DNA from: Nitrosopumilus zosterae
GTDB lineage: Archaea > Thermoproteota > Nitrososphaeria > Nitrososphaerales > Nitrosopumilaceae
Assembly: GCF_025998175.1 (NCBI RefSeq)
Contig: NZ_AP026695.1
Location: forward strand, 1,056,760 to 1,120,759
Length of the DNA stretch: 64,000 bases
Reading direction: 5' to 3'
The position numbers and the translations under genes were made by a program. Shown here piece after piece: positions 25,916 through 33,110 of the stretch. The notes beneath the pieces are model-generated. The model did no database searches and was not told the origin of the DNA. It was given only the letters and a program-made list of their open reading frames with translations. The number at the start of each line of letters is the position of its first letter. The first letter of the stretch is position 1.

Positions 25916-26770
25916 ATGACTCATAAAACAAAATCCATACTATTTGTATTTGCATTTGCTGCCATCATGTTGGCCTGGCCAATGACATCTCAAAATGCAG
26001 GCGCAGATGGGGATGCAACTATTACAGCAGAATGTGGATTCACAACTCCTTCAGATATTAATCTTGGGACAATCGCAATTGGGGTAGACAGTACAGAAGT
26101 TCTAACAACTATTCCAATGACTGGAACAGTCACAGGAACTCTTGAACTTCAGGCCACCGATTGGACTGGTGTTGGTACTTCAGCAACTGGATCAATCACT
26201 CTAGTTGGTGTTACAGACGGAGAAACAGTTGAAGTTAATTCAAATACCTATACTGCAGAAACAACACTTCCATTAGATGCAGGAGAATTTGATGTTACTG
26301 GAACAGATGCAGCAGCAGCTACATCTTTAGCTTCAGTAATTAATTCAGAAGATGCAGCAATTACAGCAACGGTTCCAACAAGCACTAACGTAATATTACT
26401 TAGTGTTGATGCTTTGGGAACTGCTGGAAATGCTGTAACATTAACAGAATCTGTATCTAATACTGGAACAACGGTATTCCCAACAGACGGATCTTTTGAT
26501 GGTGCAGAAGCTAGTGGAGTAGTTCATATGCAAGCTGAAGCAATAAAATATGCAATTACAACTGACGGAACCACAAATGCTGGAACAGATTATACTACCG
26601 GAAAAGCAGCAACAGGAGTTGATAGCCAAGTGTTTGTTTTAACAACAAACACAGATCCTGAGGAATCTGTTAGGTTGTATTTACAAGCTTCTGGTGATGG
26701 AACCCTAGAAAATCTTCCATATTCCGGAGCACTAGAATCAACATTTGCATTTGGTTCAACCTGTAATTAG
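25916..26770 (+). CDS. Secreted protein with phage-tail-like inserted domain
   Basis: 284 aa with a clear signal peptide (SILFVFAFAAIMLAWPMTSQNAGA). The outer parts (30-85 and 200-284) form one beta-rich domain: CGFTTPSDINLGTIAIG at the start, VFVLTTNTDPEESVRLYLQ and a final FGSTCN at the end, with a possible Cys-Cys bridge between C40 and the penultimate Cys. In between (~92-195) lies GSITLVGVTDGETVEV..., AAATSLASVINSEDAAITA, LGTAGNAVTLTE, a pattern I know from phage tail/virion proteins. It is followed 2 bp later by the 350-aa secreted gene. It is strongly Thr/Ala rich. Confidence 0.8.
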   Translation: MTHKTKSILFVFAFAAIMLAWPMTSQNAGADGDATITAECGFTTPSDINLGTIAIGVDSTEVLTTIPMTGTVTGTLELQATDWTGVGTSATGSITLVGVTDGETVEVNSNTYTAETTLPLDAGEFDVTGTDAAAATSLASVINSEDAAITATVPTSTNVILLSVDALGTAGNAVTLTESVSNTGTTVFPTDGSFDGAEASGVVHMQAEAIKYAITTDGTTNAGTDYTTGKAATGVDSQVFVLTTNTDPEESVRLYLQASGDGTLENLPYSGALESTFAFGSTCN

Positions 26771-26772
26771 GT

Positions 26773-27825
26773 TTGACACCATTTTCTTTTTTTCTTATCA
26801 CTTTACTTACCGCAACCGTTACTGTTTTACCTCCAGGAGATACAGCAATAGAAAATAATACAGCAGATCTTGAATCTGATGAAACCCTTGATGTTTCCCC
26901 TAATGTTAAGACTTTTGGAACAGAAACTAAAACAATAGGTGGCATTCAGGTAGAACTAACAAAGGAGGTAAAATTCAATAGTTCAGACGGAGGTCATCTT
27001 ACGATTAAAAATAAATCTTTGACTTCAGCAACAGTCACAATTCCAGATCAGACCAAAGTGAAGGCCCCTAATTCATGGAATGGTAAGATCATTCCACCTA
27101 AACAAACATCTACATCTGGAACAACTCCAGCAGGATTTCAAACCCCAGTAACTTCAATTAGTGTTGGTTCGGTTGATGTCATTTTAGTATTTGATAAAGC
27201 AATCACTATTCTATTAGAGGGAGTTACTGGTCAGACAGCTTTCAAGACCCCTGGTTCTGATATTTGGAACTTGATCTCTACCTGTGTGGGCACATACGAA
27301 AATCCTGTTGATCCTCCAATAAATGGCGAGTGCTCGATTAGCAATGGAATTAATACAAAAATTGTCACTTTTCACTTTACAGAATTCACAGAACTTTCTA
27401 CAATTCCAGCATCATCTTCTACACCTACTGCATCTACAAGCAGTTCTGGAAGTTCTGGTGGAAGCAGTGGAGGAGGAGGAAAAAGATCATCATCTGGTGC
27501 TCCTAGTTCTAGTCAAGGATATGCCGGAAGCTTACTTCCAGAAACAACACATTCGGAATTTAGCGTATTTCCAAATTGGTTTCAAACATCTCTGGTCACC
27601 TATTGGATTGAGAACTTGATAACGGATAACGAATTTAAAAATGCAATGAACTACATGCTAAACAAAAATATCATAAAAATTGATGTTGGAGAGAAAAAAG
27701 ATATTCCGACATTGGACTTAGCACCCTCAATTAAACAGTTATTCAAATTATGGTCACTTGACAAACTTACAGATTCGACAATTATTGAAATTATAGTTTA
27801 TTACAGAACGGTGGGAGCATGGTAG
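26773..27825 (+). CDS. Secreted Ser/Gly-linker protein, partner of the preceding gene
   Basis: 350 aa starting at TTG 2 bp after the upstream stop, so the two are translated from one mRNA. A hydrophobic start (FSFFLITLLTATVTVLPP) serves as signal. The main domain (~35-210) is beta-rich with Cys in STCVGTY and GECSISNG. A Ser/Gly-rich linker follows (SSGSSGGSSGGGGKR). The last ~80 residues contain FPNWFQTSLVTYWIENLITDNEF and MLNKNIIKID, a variant of the 'W...W...GLI.D.DF...I.YLI..GII.I' module that ends many thaumarchaeal secreted proteins. Probably cell-surface. Confidence 0.75.
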   Translation: MTPFSFFLITLLTATVTVLPPGDTAIENNTADLESDETLDVSPNVKTFGTETKTIGGIQVELTKEVKFNSSDGGHLTIKNKSLTSATVTIPDQTKVKAPNSWNGKIIPPKQTSTSGTTPAGFQTPVTSISVGSVDVILVFDKAITILLEGVTGQTAFKTPGSDIWNLISTCVGTYENPVDPPINGECSISNGINTKIVTFHFTEFTELSTIPASSSTPTASTSSSGSSGGSSGGGGKRSSSGAPSSSQGYAGSLLPETTHSEFSVFPNWFQTSLVTYWIENLITDNEFKNAMNYMLNKNIIKIDVGEKKDIPTLDLAPSIKQLFKLWSLDKLTDSTIIEIIVYYRTVGAW

Positions 27826-27884
27826 TTATCATATACAGGAATTCAAAACAGAGTCAGAATTTAGTTTAAAACTTAGTCAATTAA

Positions 27885-28166
27885 TCAAAATTCATTTAAT
27901 TGAAGTAAAAATTTTTCAATTTCTTGAGTGTGAGAAAATTCATCTAGTGTTTCGGTTATTTTGTCAATTATATTATGGGATGACTTTCCATACAGATCTA
28001 TTAAAACATCATTGATGTATCGGGGGGTTTTGTAACTGTTTTCTAAATTACAATCATATTTTGAATGCAATTTTTCTGAAACCAACATCATCATTGGTTC
28101 ACCACCAATGTCTACAAGTGTTTGCTCAACGGCATAATTTATGAATGATTTTTTTACTGATATCAA
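27885..28166 (-). CDS. Small helical protein, NitrOD5-like, paralogue of 29772-30116
   Basis: 93 aa, all helical, aligning along its length to the 114-aa protein at 29772: both show VKKSFINYAVEQTLVDIGG / MKKALISFVIEQSLIDEGG, then CN..../CDTSEC, Y/HP-YI/LI.....L...., and ...EIEKFLLQL / EIRKFTKNL. It resembles the NitrOD5 type of output domain described in thaumarchaeal signalling, from memory, with low certainty. No DNA-binding motif is obvious. A 227-bp upstream region carries several GTGTTAT-type motifs. Confidence 0.65.
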   Translation of the reverse strand: MISVKKSFINYAVEQTLVDIGGEPMMMLVSEKLHSKYDCNLENSYKTPRYINDVLIDLYGKSSHNIIDKITETLDEFSHTQEIEKFLLQLNEF

Positions 28167-28393
28167 AATTGTTCACCTCTTGTAAAATTCAAAAGTACCA
28201 CATTATCCGTTAAAGGAATTTTTGGCTTAAAAGGCGGTGTTAGATCAGACTGATCATAAATGATTGAATATTTTATTTTATATATGATAATACCATAAGT
28301 AACACTCATTTTATCATTAATCAATCATATGAGTATAACATCATAAGCATATAACACTTTTGTTTATGGTGTATAACATAAGATTTGGTGTGA
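28167..28393. promoter_or_regulatory. Motif-rich regulatory region upstream of the 93-aa gene
   Basis: No ORF. Repeated GTGTTAY-type words are visible: AGTAACACTC (28299-28308), ATATAACAC (28349-28357), GAGTATAACA (28331-28340) and TTTATGGTGTATAACAT (28363-28379). The last is close to the boxes at 24502 and 25857. An AT-rich TATA-like ATTTTATATATGA lies at about 28273-28287. This looks like a multi-site operator region. Confidence 0.45.
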
Positions 28394-29269
28394 TTATTTT
28401 TCACATAGAAATTTAGACATTGTTTCTCCACCATACAAAGATTTTAGAGCAGAAACATCACATTCAGAAATAAATGGGTTTGTTGTTGTGATTTTATAAT
28501 ACATAAGGTCATCAGGATCTGTTGAATGCTGCAATCCTAATGCATGCCCCATCTCATGACGTGTGATGGCTGCTAACCTATTTCCGTCTAATTTGCTAGA
28601 TTCGTAAATAGTGATTCTTGATTTTAATATCTGGTTCTTGTCCTCATCAATAATAGAACGTGTATATCCTGAATACCCCTCAGAATTTTTTTCATCTACT
28701 AAAAGGATCAGAATATCTCCATCATCACTAGTTGATTCATGAACATGTAACCTGATTGGTATGTTGTATCGTAATTCTAAAGAATCAAATTCATTTAATA
28801 CACCTTGCCATCCCTTATAGAACTTGGATGAGTTTTTTGATGTTCCTTTATGAGTATCTAGATCATTTATTTCGATAATTTTCTCAGACATTATTGATTC
28901 TTTAATCAGATCAATGTTTTTTTGAGATGTTTTTGCATGATTAATTATGTGGACATGAAAAATTCTTTCTGAATCAGATAATTTCCAAGACAGCCAAGTA
29001 TCTATAGAATCCCCAATTAATGACTGGGTTATGAAATGACCAGATTCTAAAGGTTGAATGTTCGAATGAGAGATGGAAAATATGATGACAAAAAATACGA
29101 CAATTATTGAACAAAATAAGACAAAAAAACAAGATGTGTTACGATGCAAGACAGAGTCGAGTTTTTCGTATTTTTGATTTATTAATCCAATTTGATTGGA
29201 GATCTGATCTAGTTTTTCTCCCATAGCGGCAGAATCCCCATTTTGTTTGTCCAAATGAACATACACCAT
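28394..29269 (-). CDS. Membrane-anchored matrixin-type zinc metalloprotease
   Basis: 291 aa from ATG 29269 (the 60-bp upstream in-frame extension runs into the divergent promoter). A short cytosolic N-terminus with a coiled coil (LDQISNQIGLINQKYEKLD) is followed by a strong membrane helix (SCFFVLFCSIIVVFFVIIF). The exterior catalytic domain has RHEMGHALGLQHS, the HExGHxxGxxH zinc site, and the Met-turn DLMYY downstream, as in matrixins. No Cys-switch propeptide is seen. It probably cleaves surface proteins, perhaps the secreted proteins of this region. It diverges from the winged-helix regulator at 29399. Confidence 0.85.
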   Translation of the reverse strand: MVYVHLDKQNGDSAAMGEKLDQISNQIGLINQKYEKLDSVLHRNTSCFFVLFCSIIVVFFVIIFSISHSNIQPLESGHFITQSLIGDSIDTWLSWKLSDSERIFHVHIINHAKTSQKNIDLIKESIMSEKIIEINDLDTHKGTSKNSSKFYKGWQGVLNEFDSLELRYNIPIRLHVHESTSDDGDILILLVDEKNSEGYSGYTRSIIDEDKNQILKSRITIYESSKLDGNRLAAITRHEMGHALGLQHSTDPDDLMYYKITTTNPFISECDVSALKSLYGGETMSKFLCEK

Positions 29270-29398
29270 GATTAATAGTGTCACACTAGTATTAACTAGT
29301 ATTGGTGGAAAATGAATGGAAAAGAACAAAGATCAAATCAAAACATATCATTAGTTTAAATAAAAATCAATTTAACCTAGATACTGGAGAAAAACGCT

Positions 29399-29698
29399 AT
29401 GGATAACATGGATTTTATGATCTTTCTAAGGATGTTGTCAAAAAAAGGATTTTTGGAAACATTATGGCACATTACAGAGAAAAAACAGGTTCATTATAAT
29501 GAACTCCAAAAATACCTCATGAAAAAAAATATCGTGTCTAGCCAAGCATCAGTAACAATAATTCTTAATGGTTTGACTAATCTGGGATTGCTTGACAGAA
29601 TCGTCGTTGATGGAAAGCCTCCAAGAACAAGTTATTCGGTCAACAAATTAGGCAAATCTGTCCTAACCCAGTTAAATAATCTAAAAAATACACTGTAG
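29399..29698 (+). CDS. Winged-helix transcriptional regulator
   Basis: 99 aa, single-domain winged HTH of the HxlR/ArsR-like type: helix 1 FLRMLSKKGFLETLWHITE, helices 2-3 HYNELQKYLMKK...SSQASVTIILNGLTNLGLL, wing DRIVVDGKPPRTSYSVN, and last helix LGKSVLTQLNNL. It would bind DNA as a dimer. It is a natural candidate for the protein that reads the palindromes at 24400 and 29741. It lies 73 bp upstream of the 114-aa gene on the same strand. Confidence 0.8.
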   Translation: MDNMDFMIFLRMLSKKGFLETLWHITEKKQVHYNELQKYLMKKNIVSSQASVTIILNGLTNLGLLDRIVVDGKPPRTSYSVNKLGKSVLTQLNNLKNTL

Positions 29699-29740
29699 AA
29701 CACTCGATCCATATACAAAATAATTTACACTAAATTTATT

Positions 29741-29771
29741 AATCTTACACCAGAAATGGTGGTGTAAGATT
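29741..29771. promoter_or_regulatory. Perfect 11-bp inverted-repeat operator abutting a start codon
   Basis: AATCTTACACC (29741-29751), 9-bp spacer, GGTGTAAGATT (29761-29771), immediately followed by the ATG at 29772. A TATA-like AATTTATTAA lies just upstream (29733-29742). A dimer bound here would block transcription start, so repression is expected. Confidence 0.75.
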
Positions 29772-30116
29772 ATGTTTAAATCAGATGCCCAGAACAGAAG
29801 CAAGAAAAAACAAGAATTGCCCAAAAACCAGATGAAGAAAGCGCTTATTTCATTTGTAATAGAACAAAGTTTGATTGACGAGGGAGGGATAAAAGTTTTT
29901 GAAAAAACTATGGATCTTTTAAGAAAAAAATTTGGTTGCGATACATCTGAGTGTCTTAATCATCCGGATTATTTAATTCAAATTTTAAATGATTTGCCAA
30001 AAAAAGCACATGAAAAAATTATTTTAGCAATTGAGGAAAAATTAAAAGAATTTGAATATCAGGAAGAGATTAGGAAATTTACAAAAAATCTTTACAGAAT
30101 AGATAAAGTACATTAA
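29772..30116 (+). CDS. Small helical protein, NitrOD5-like, operator-controlled
   Basis: 114 aa, paralogue of the 93-aa protein at 27885 with an added basic N-terminal tail (residues 1-22, NRSKKKQELPKNQ). It contains KKALISFVIEQSLIDEGG, a Cys pair CDTSEC, and a helical end EEIRKFTKNLYRID. The ATG directly follows a perfect inverted repeat, so its expression is probably tightly repressed, perhaps by the winged-helix protein encoded upstream. The activity is unknown; protein-protein signalling output is a guess. Confidence 0.7.
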   Translation: MFKSDAQNRSKKKQELPKNQMKKALISFVIEQSLIDEGGIKVFEKTMDLLRKKFGCDTSECLNHPDYLIQILNDLPKKAHEKIILAIEEKLKEFEYQEEIRKFTKNLYRIDKVH

Positions 30117-30179
30117 ACTTAAATGATAAAAATAATATTTTAGAAAGCATCAACATTCCTCAAATATTCTTGAATAGAG

Positions 30180-30399
30180 TCAGATAAAAAATGAAAAAGA
30201 TAGGAATACTGTAATCATCAAAAGCCCAATTTTCATTTTCTTACAGAATTATTTGACAAACAAATCAAGCTTAGTGGTGGAGATAGAACAGTAGGATTGT
30301 CAATGGATTCCCATATACAGGATTAAAAATAAAAATTAAACCTGTAAACACGATCAATCCTAACAGAATTTTAGAATTCATCCCAACCATACCCATCAT
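30180..30399 (-). pseudogene. Decayed secreted-protein locus (two broken genes)
   Basis: From ATG 30399 the frame reads MMGMVGMNSKILLGLIVF..., a signal peptide ending near VYG, then goes out of frame and stops at 30271 after 42 codons. In the next frame the same bases read WESIDNPTVLSPPL, almost the same as VWESVDNPTALSPPI inside the 646-aa surface protein at 19.2-21.1 kb. A second start at 30236 (MKIGLLMITVFL..) stops at 30180. Together they are a frame-shifted, largely deleted paralogue of a surface-protein operon; the copy at 16.9 kb is an even shorter remnant. Confidence 0.75.
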
Positions 30400-30443
30400 A
30401 AAAAACCAAAAATTATCCCTTTTAAGAATTACTCATGAATTCT
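30388..30443 (-). repeat. Duplicated promoter/start segment, copy 2 (56 bp)
   Basis: 53/56 identity with 16950-17005. It contains CTTAAAAGGG as box A and the MMGM start codons. Confidence 0.8.
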
Positions 30444-30483
30444 TTGTTTATGAATATATGAGAGTCCTAAAAATAAAACTGTG

Positions 30484-30684
30484 ATGACATTATGCAAAAA
30501 CAAGTGCAAGGAATTCGAGCAGATTCACAAAAAATTAGTTTATCAAAATGGTGGATGCTATTGCAGAAACTGCGATTATTATTTCAAAGACAAGATGGTA
30601 AAATGCCCATGCTGTAATACAAAGACCAGAGGTAACACAAGAACCAACAGAGGCAAAGAACTCGACATTATCAGAATTGAATGA
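30484..30684 (+). CDS. Small double zinc-ribbon protein
   Basis: 66 aa (ATG 30484; a GTG precedes it directly). Ligand pattern: CKNKCKEF, then GGCYCRNCDYYF, then KCPCCNTKTRG, giving two Cys clusters for one or two zincs, and a basic end with RGNTRTNRGKE. It looks like a nucleic-acid-binding zinc ribbon; short proteins with this NGG.YC..C.YYFK pattern are, I believe, common in thaumarchaea. It stands alone between the relic and the coiled-coil gene. Confidence 0.7.
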   Translation: MTLCKNKCKEFEQIHKKLVYQNGGCYCRNCDYYFKDKMVKCPCCNTKTRGNTRTNRGKELDIIRIE

Positions 30685-30720
30685 TTTATTTCGTTATGGT
30701 TGTGCAATCTAAAGATTAAT

Positions 30721-31989
30721 TCACGCATTCATTGTTGCACGATAGGTGCCTTGCGTATCGTTCCAAACAATCTTGATTTCAGAATCATGCTCGTATTTGG
30801 ACATCAAAGTATCCAGGTTTTCCCTCAGGGATTTATCCAGTATGTCCAGAGTCTGAAATTTCTCCTTGATCATGTTTTTCTCAACTGCCTTGTATTTTTC
30901 ACGAATGTCTGTAATTTGGACACTAAAGTTTTCAGCATCTATTTCATCAGAGTTTAGTTTGTTTAGGACAAGTTTCTCTTCGTCTTTTTGTTCTTGCTCC
31001 ATTTGTACAAACATATGGTCGTATTTTTTCTCCATGTTTTGGATTTGAATCTCGTGATTGTCATGAATTTTTTGGATTTTCAGATTGATGGCAGAGACTT
31101 TTTCTGCAATCCTGTCATGATTCAGTTTGATTTTAGTCAGTTCATCAGGAATTGATGATGTCTCCTTGTGTACTGGATTTCCCATGCCATGACGCTGCCA
31201 CATTTCGGCTGTATATTCAGTTACGCAGACATAGTCATCAGCATGATTTCTGTATATCAGAATGTACTCGTCTCTGCATACAGTATCAGGATTGGTTTCA
31301 CTCAAATCCTCCCATGATGTTGTATCTTTTGGATTTGCCAACAGATAGCCAGGGTTTGTTCGGTAATCAAGATAGTATTTACGCAACTGTTCACCAGATA
31401 AATCCAGATTAAATTGACCATCTGATTCAAACAGAATCTGTTGGTTATAGTATGCATTGCCGTTTAGAACATTAAACAGGGCATTGGCAGCCACCATCTC
31501 TACCCGAGTGATCTGGGCTGCATTTACAAATGCGTCTCGTGCCTCTTCAGGACCTCCACCGTTTTGAATTACTTGGGCCAAAGCAGCACGTCCTGCATTG
31601 ATTTTTGATGCAGTAAATTTTAGAGGATGGTCATAAATGGTATCAGTATGTTTTGCAGGGCTATCTTCTAATGCGCGCTCTAGCATTTTATCAAACGTGT
31701 AATACTCCCACAAATCCTCCCATTCTTTCAAATCCGCGTTCAGATGTTCCAACACTTCTGCCCTTTTTTCTTCTAGTTCTCGTTGTCTTTCAGATACCTC
31801 AAAATTTCTTTCTTGCAGTTTTGCAATCCATTTCTTGCTTTTCTCAATTTTATCCAGAATATCCTGAGCTACGGGATTGTTCTGCAAATCTCCTGACAAG
31901 GTGACTTGTTCATTGGTGATTTGGGCGTATGCAGTATTGATAAAAACCAAAGCAACAAACGCTAACATCACAAACCCTATAACCGCCAT
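30721..31989 (-). CDS. Secreted coiled-coil protein (paralogue of 34014-35462)
   Basis: 422 aa with a signal peptide (GFVMLAFVALVFINTAYAQ). The architecture is: LSGDLQNNPVAQDILDKIEKSKKWI helix, coiled coil (~45-90), helical domain with GRAALAQVIQNGGGPEEARDAF and YYNQQILFESDGQFN, the Cys-pair module CRDEYILIYRNHADDYVCVTEYTAEMW..HGM (~235-270), then a long C-terminal coiled coil (~285-400). It shares every part with the 482-aa protein 2 kb away. A dimeric rod on the cell surface is likely. Upstream lies a motif ACACTGATGAAT.ATTAGT shared by both paralogues. Confidence 0.75.
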   Translation of the reverse strand: MAVIGFVMLAFVALVFINTAYAQITNEQVTLSGDLQNNPVAQDILDKIEKSKKWIAKLQERNFEVSERQRELEEKRAEVLEHLNADLKEWEDLWEYYTFDKMLERALEDSPAKHTDTIYDHPLKFTASKINAGRAALAQVIQNGGGPEEARDAFVNAAQITRVEMVAANALFNVLNGNAYYNQQILFESDGQFNLDLSGEQLRKYYLDYRTNPGYLLANPKDTTSWEDLSETNPDTVCRDEYILIYRNHADDYVCVTEYTAEMWQRHGMGNPVHKETSSIPDELTKIKLNHDRIAEKVSAINLKIQKIHDNHEIQIQNMEKKYDHMFVQMEQEQKDEEKLVLNKLNSDEIDAENFSVQITDIREKYKAVEKNMIKEKFQTLDILDKSLRENLDTLMSKYEHDSEIKIVWNDTQGTYRATMNA

Positions 31990-32010
31990 ACGAAAAAAAT
32001 TAATTTTTTG

Positions 32011-32107
32011 TATATATCACACACTGATGAATCATTAGTGAATATTATAAACAAACTCCGCATAATTTCAGGATGCGATGAAAGGAGTCATTTCATCAGT
32101 GTGTATA
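32011..32107. promoter_or_regulatory. 12-bp inverted repeat flanking the promoter of the coiled-coil gene
   Basis: ACACACTGATGA (32019-32030) is the exact reverse complement of TCATCAGTGTGT (32093-32104), with 62 bp between. The left arm is 30 bp from the ATG of the 422-aa gene, and part of it (ACACTGATGAAT) recurs upstream of the paralogue at 35470. Also in the gap 32108-32222 a short GC-poor hairpin (TAGTCGGG/CCCGACTA at 32127-32150) is visible. Confidence 0.55.
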
Positions 32108-32126
32108 ACCGACCATAGCGCTTCTA

Positions 32127-32150
32127 GTCGGGTCAGATTTTGGCCCGACT
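32127..32150. terminator. Small hairpin TAGTCGGG...CCCGACTA
   Basis: An 8-bp perfect stem with an 8-nt loop in the gap before the 83-aa gene. It has no long T-run; it may be a terminator or an RNA-structure element of a short transcript. Confidence 0.4.
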
Positions 32151-32222
32151 AACAAAAATAAACATTTTGTGTCTGCAAATAATTCGAATTACTTATGAAT
32201 ATCATAATTTTAGATTACATTA

Positions 32223-32474
32223 TTGAAGGTATTCTACACCAAACACTTTGATGATCCTACATGTGAAAAATTTACGGAATTTCGAGTCGACACTCATAGA
32301 ACTTGGTGGTGCTGCAAGCAACTCAAAGAACATGACAAGCATTTCCAACTTTGGAATGTCAAATGGGCAAAATTCCATTTCAAGGATATCAGCACAGAAG
32401 GAAACATTGCGTTTTTCCAAATGAATTACTGTCCATACTGCGGTGAAAAAATAGAATATACTTGCATGGAATAG
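32223..32474 (+). CDS. Hypothetical protein with C-terminal zinc knuckle
   Basis: 83 aa from TTG 32223. Aromatic- and His-rich (HRTWWCCKQLKEHDKHFQLWNVKWAKFHF) with a C-terminal YCPYCGEKIEYTC that forms a zinc-ribbon half together with earlier Cys. Soluble. It is followed after 3 bp by the 54-aa membrane protein, so they are co-transcribed. No family recognised. Confidence 0.6.
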   Translation: MKVFYTKHFDDPTCEKFTEFRVDTHRTWWCCKQLKEHDKHFQLWNVKWAKFHFKDISTEGNIAFFQMNYCPYCGEKIEYTCME

Positions 32475-32477
32475 AAA

Positions 32478-32642
32478 ATGAAGACTAGAATCAAAATTTT
32501 AGCCATTGGATTTTTACTCTTGGCATCGGGTATTTCTTTGCATTATTACAATAATAATTATGGATTTTTAATTTTGCCACTAGGTTGCTTTGTGGTATTG
32601 TTGGGATTTACTTATCAAAGATGGTGGAGATTTAAAAAATGA
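32478..32642 (+). CDS. 54-aa MKTR-type small membrane protein
   Basis: ATG 32478 to TGA: begins MKTRIKILAIGFLLLASGIS, then a short loop with YYNNN and a second hydrophobic helix GFLILPLGCFVVLLGF, ending in a basic WWRFKK. Two transmembrane helices, both ends probably cytosolic. Its first 12 bases (ATGAAGACTAGA) match the cassette found at the starts of several minus-strand genes. It follows the 83-aa gene by 3 bp. Confidence 0.6.
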   Translation: MKTRIKILAIGFLLLASGISLHYYNNNYGFLILPLGCFVVLLGFTYQRWWRFKK

Positions 32643-32696
32643 AGACCAATTTGTTATTAATCCTAGTTTTTAAATTTAAAGAAATCTAGGTAAAAC

Positions 32697-32795
32697 ATGA
32701 AGCCGCTTAAATGCATGCTAGGATTTCATGAGATGAGAAAAGGTGAATGTTTGCACTGCGATTTTACCGATTTTGGTCACTGGTCTAAATTTTGA
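32697..32795 (+). CDS. 32-aa zinc-finger micro-protein
   Basis: ATG to TGA encoding MKPLKCMLGFHEMRKGECLH and then CDFTDFGHWSKF: Cys, His, CLHC and His make a compact potential zinc site. TTTTTAAATT (32668-32677) sits about 25 bp upstream, at leaderless distance, supporting expression. Similar short Cys/His proteins occur at 2788 and 4584. Confidence 0.5.
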   Translation: MKPLKCMLGFHEMRKGECLHCDFTDFGHWSKF

Positions 32796-32834
32796 GAACC
32801 GCCATGTGTACTTTTTAAAATATCCGAACACACC

Positions 32835-33035
32835 ATGGCAAAAGTAATAAAACAATATTCCTTCAAAGCATTAATGCTGTTGGAGTATCTTTCAGTCATT
32901 TTGTACATCATGTCATTTACGCTGGTTCCGTTTATTGCAGTGTTGGGAATTTCCCTTAGAGTTATCAAGAAGAAAGAGCAGACTAGGACATATAGAAAAC
33001 CCCAAACAGAACTAGAAGAGATCATGGGATTTTGA
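32835..33035 (+). CDS. Small single-helix membrane protein
   Basis: 66 aa: a short basic start, one long hydrophobic stretch (MLLEYLSVILYIMSFTLVPFIAVLGISL) that could form a helical hairpin, and a basic/acidic tail (KKKEQTRTYRKPQTELEE). TTTTTAAAATA lies about 20 bp upstream. I prefer this frame to the opposite-strand reading because of the promoter and the neat topology. Confidence 0.5.
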   Translation: MAKVIKQYSFKALMLLEYLSVILYIMSFTLVPFIAVLGISLRVIKKKEQTRTYRKPQTELEEIMGF

Positions 33036-33110
33036 GATGGTTGGAAATTCAAACCATGAAGTTTTGATACAGAAAATAGTGTTTAAAATACAATATTTTG
33101 CAAACAAAAC

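Noticed and set aside
16950-30443. The 56-bp repeat pair as ends of a transposon or composite element
   Set aside because: Both copies have the same orientation, include a promoter and start codons, have no transposase between them and no visible target duplication.
32777-33052. 91-aa minus-strand frame
   Set aside because: Antisense to the 66-aa membrane protein, which has a correctly placed TATA box and a clear topology.
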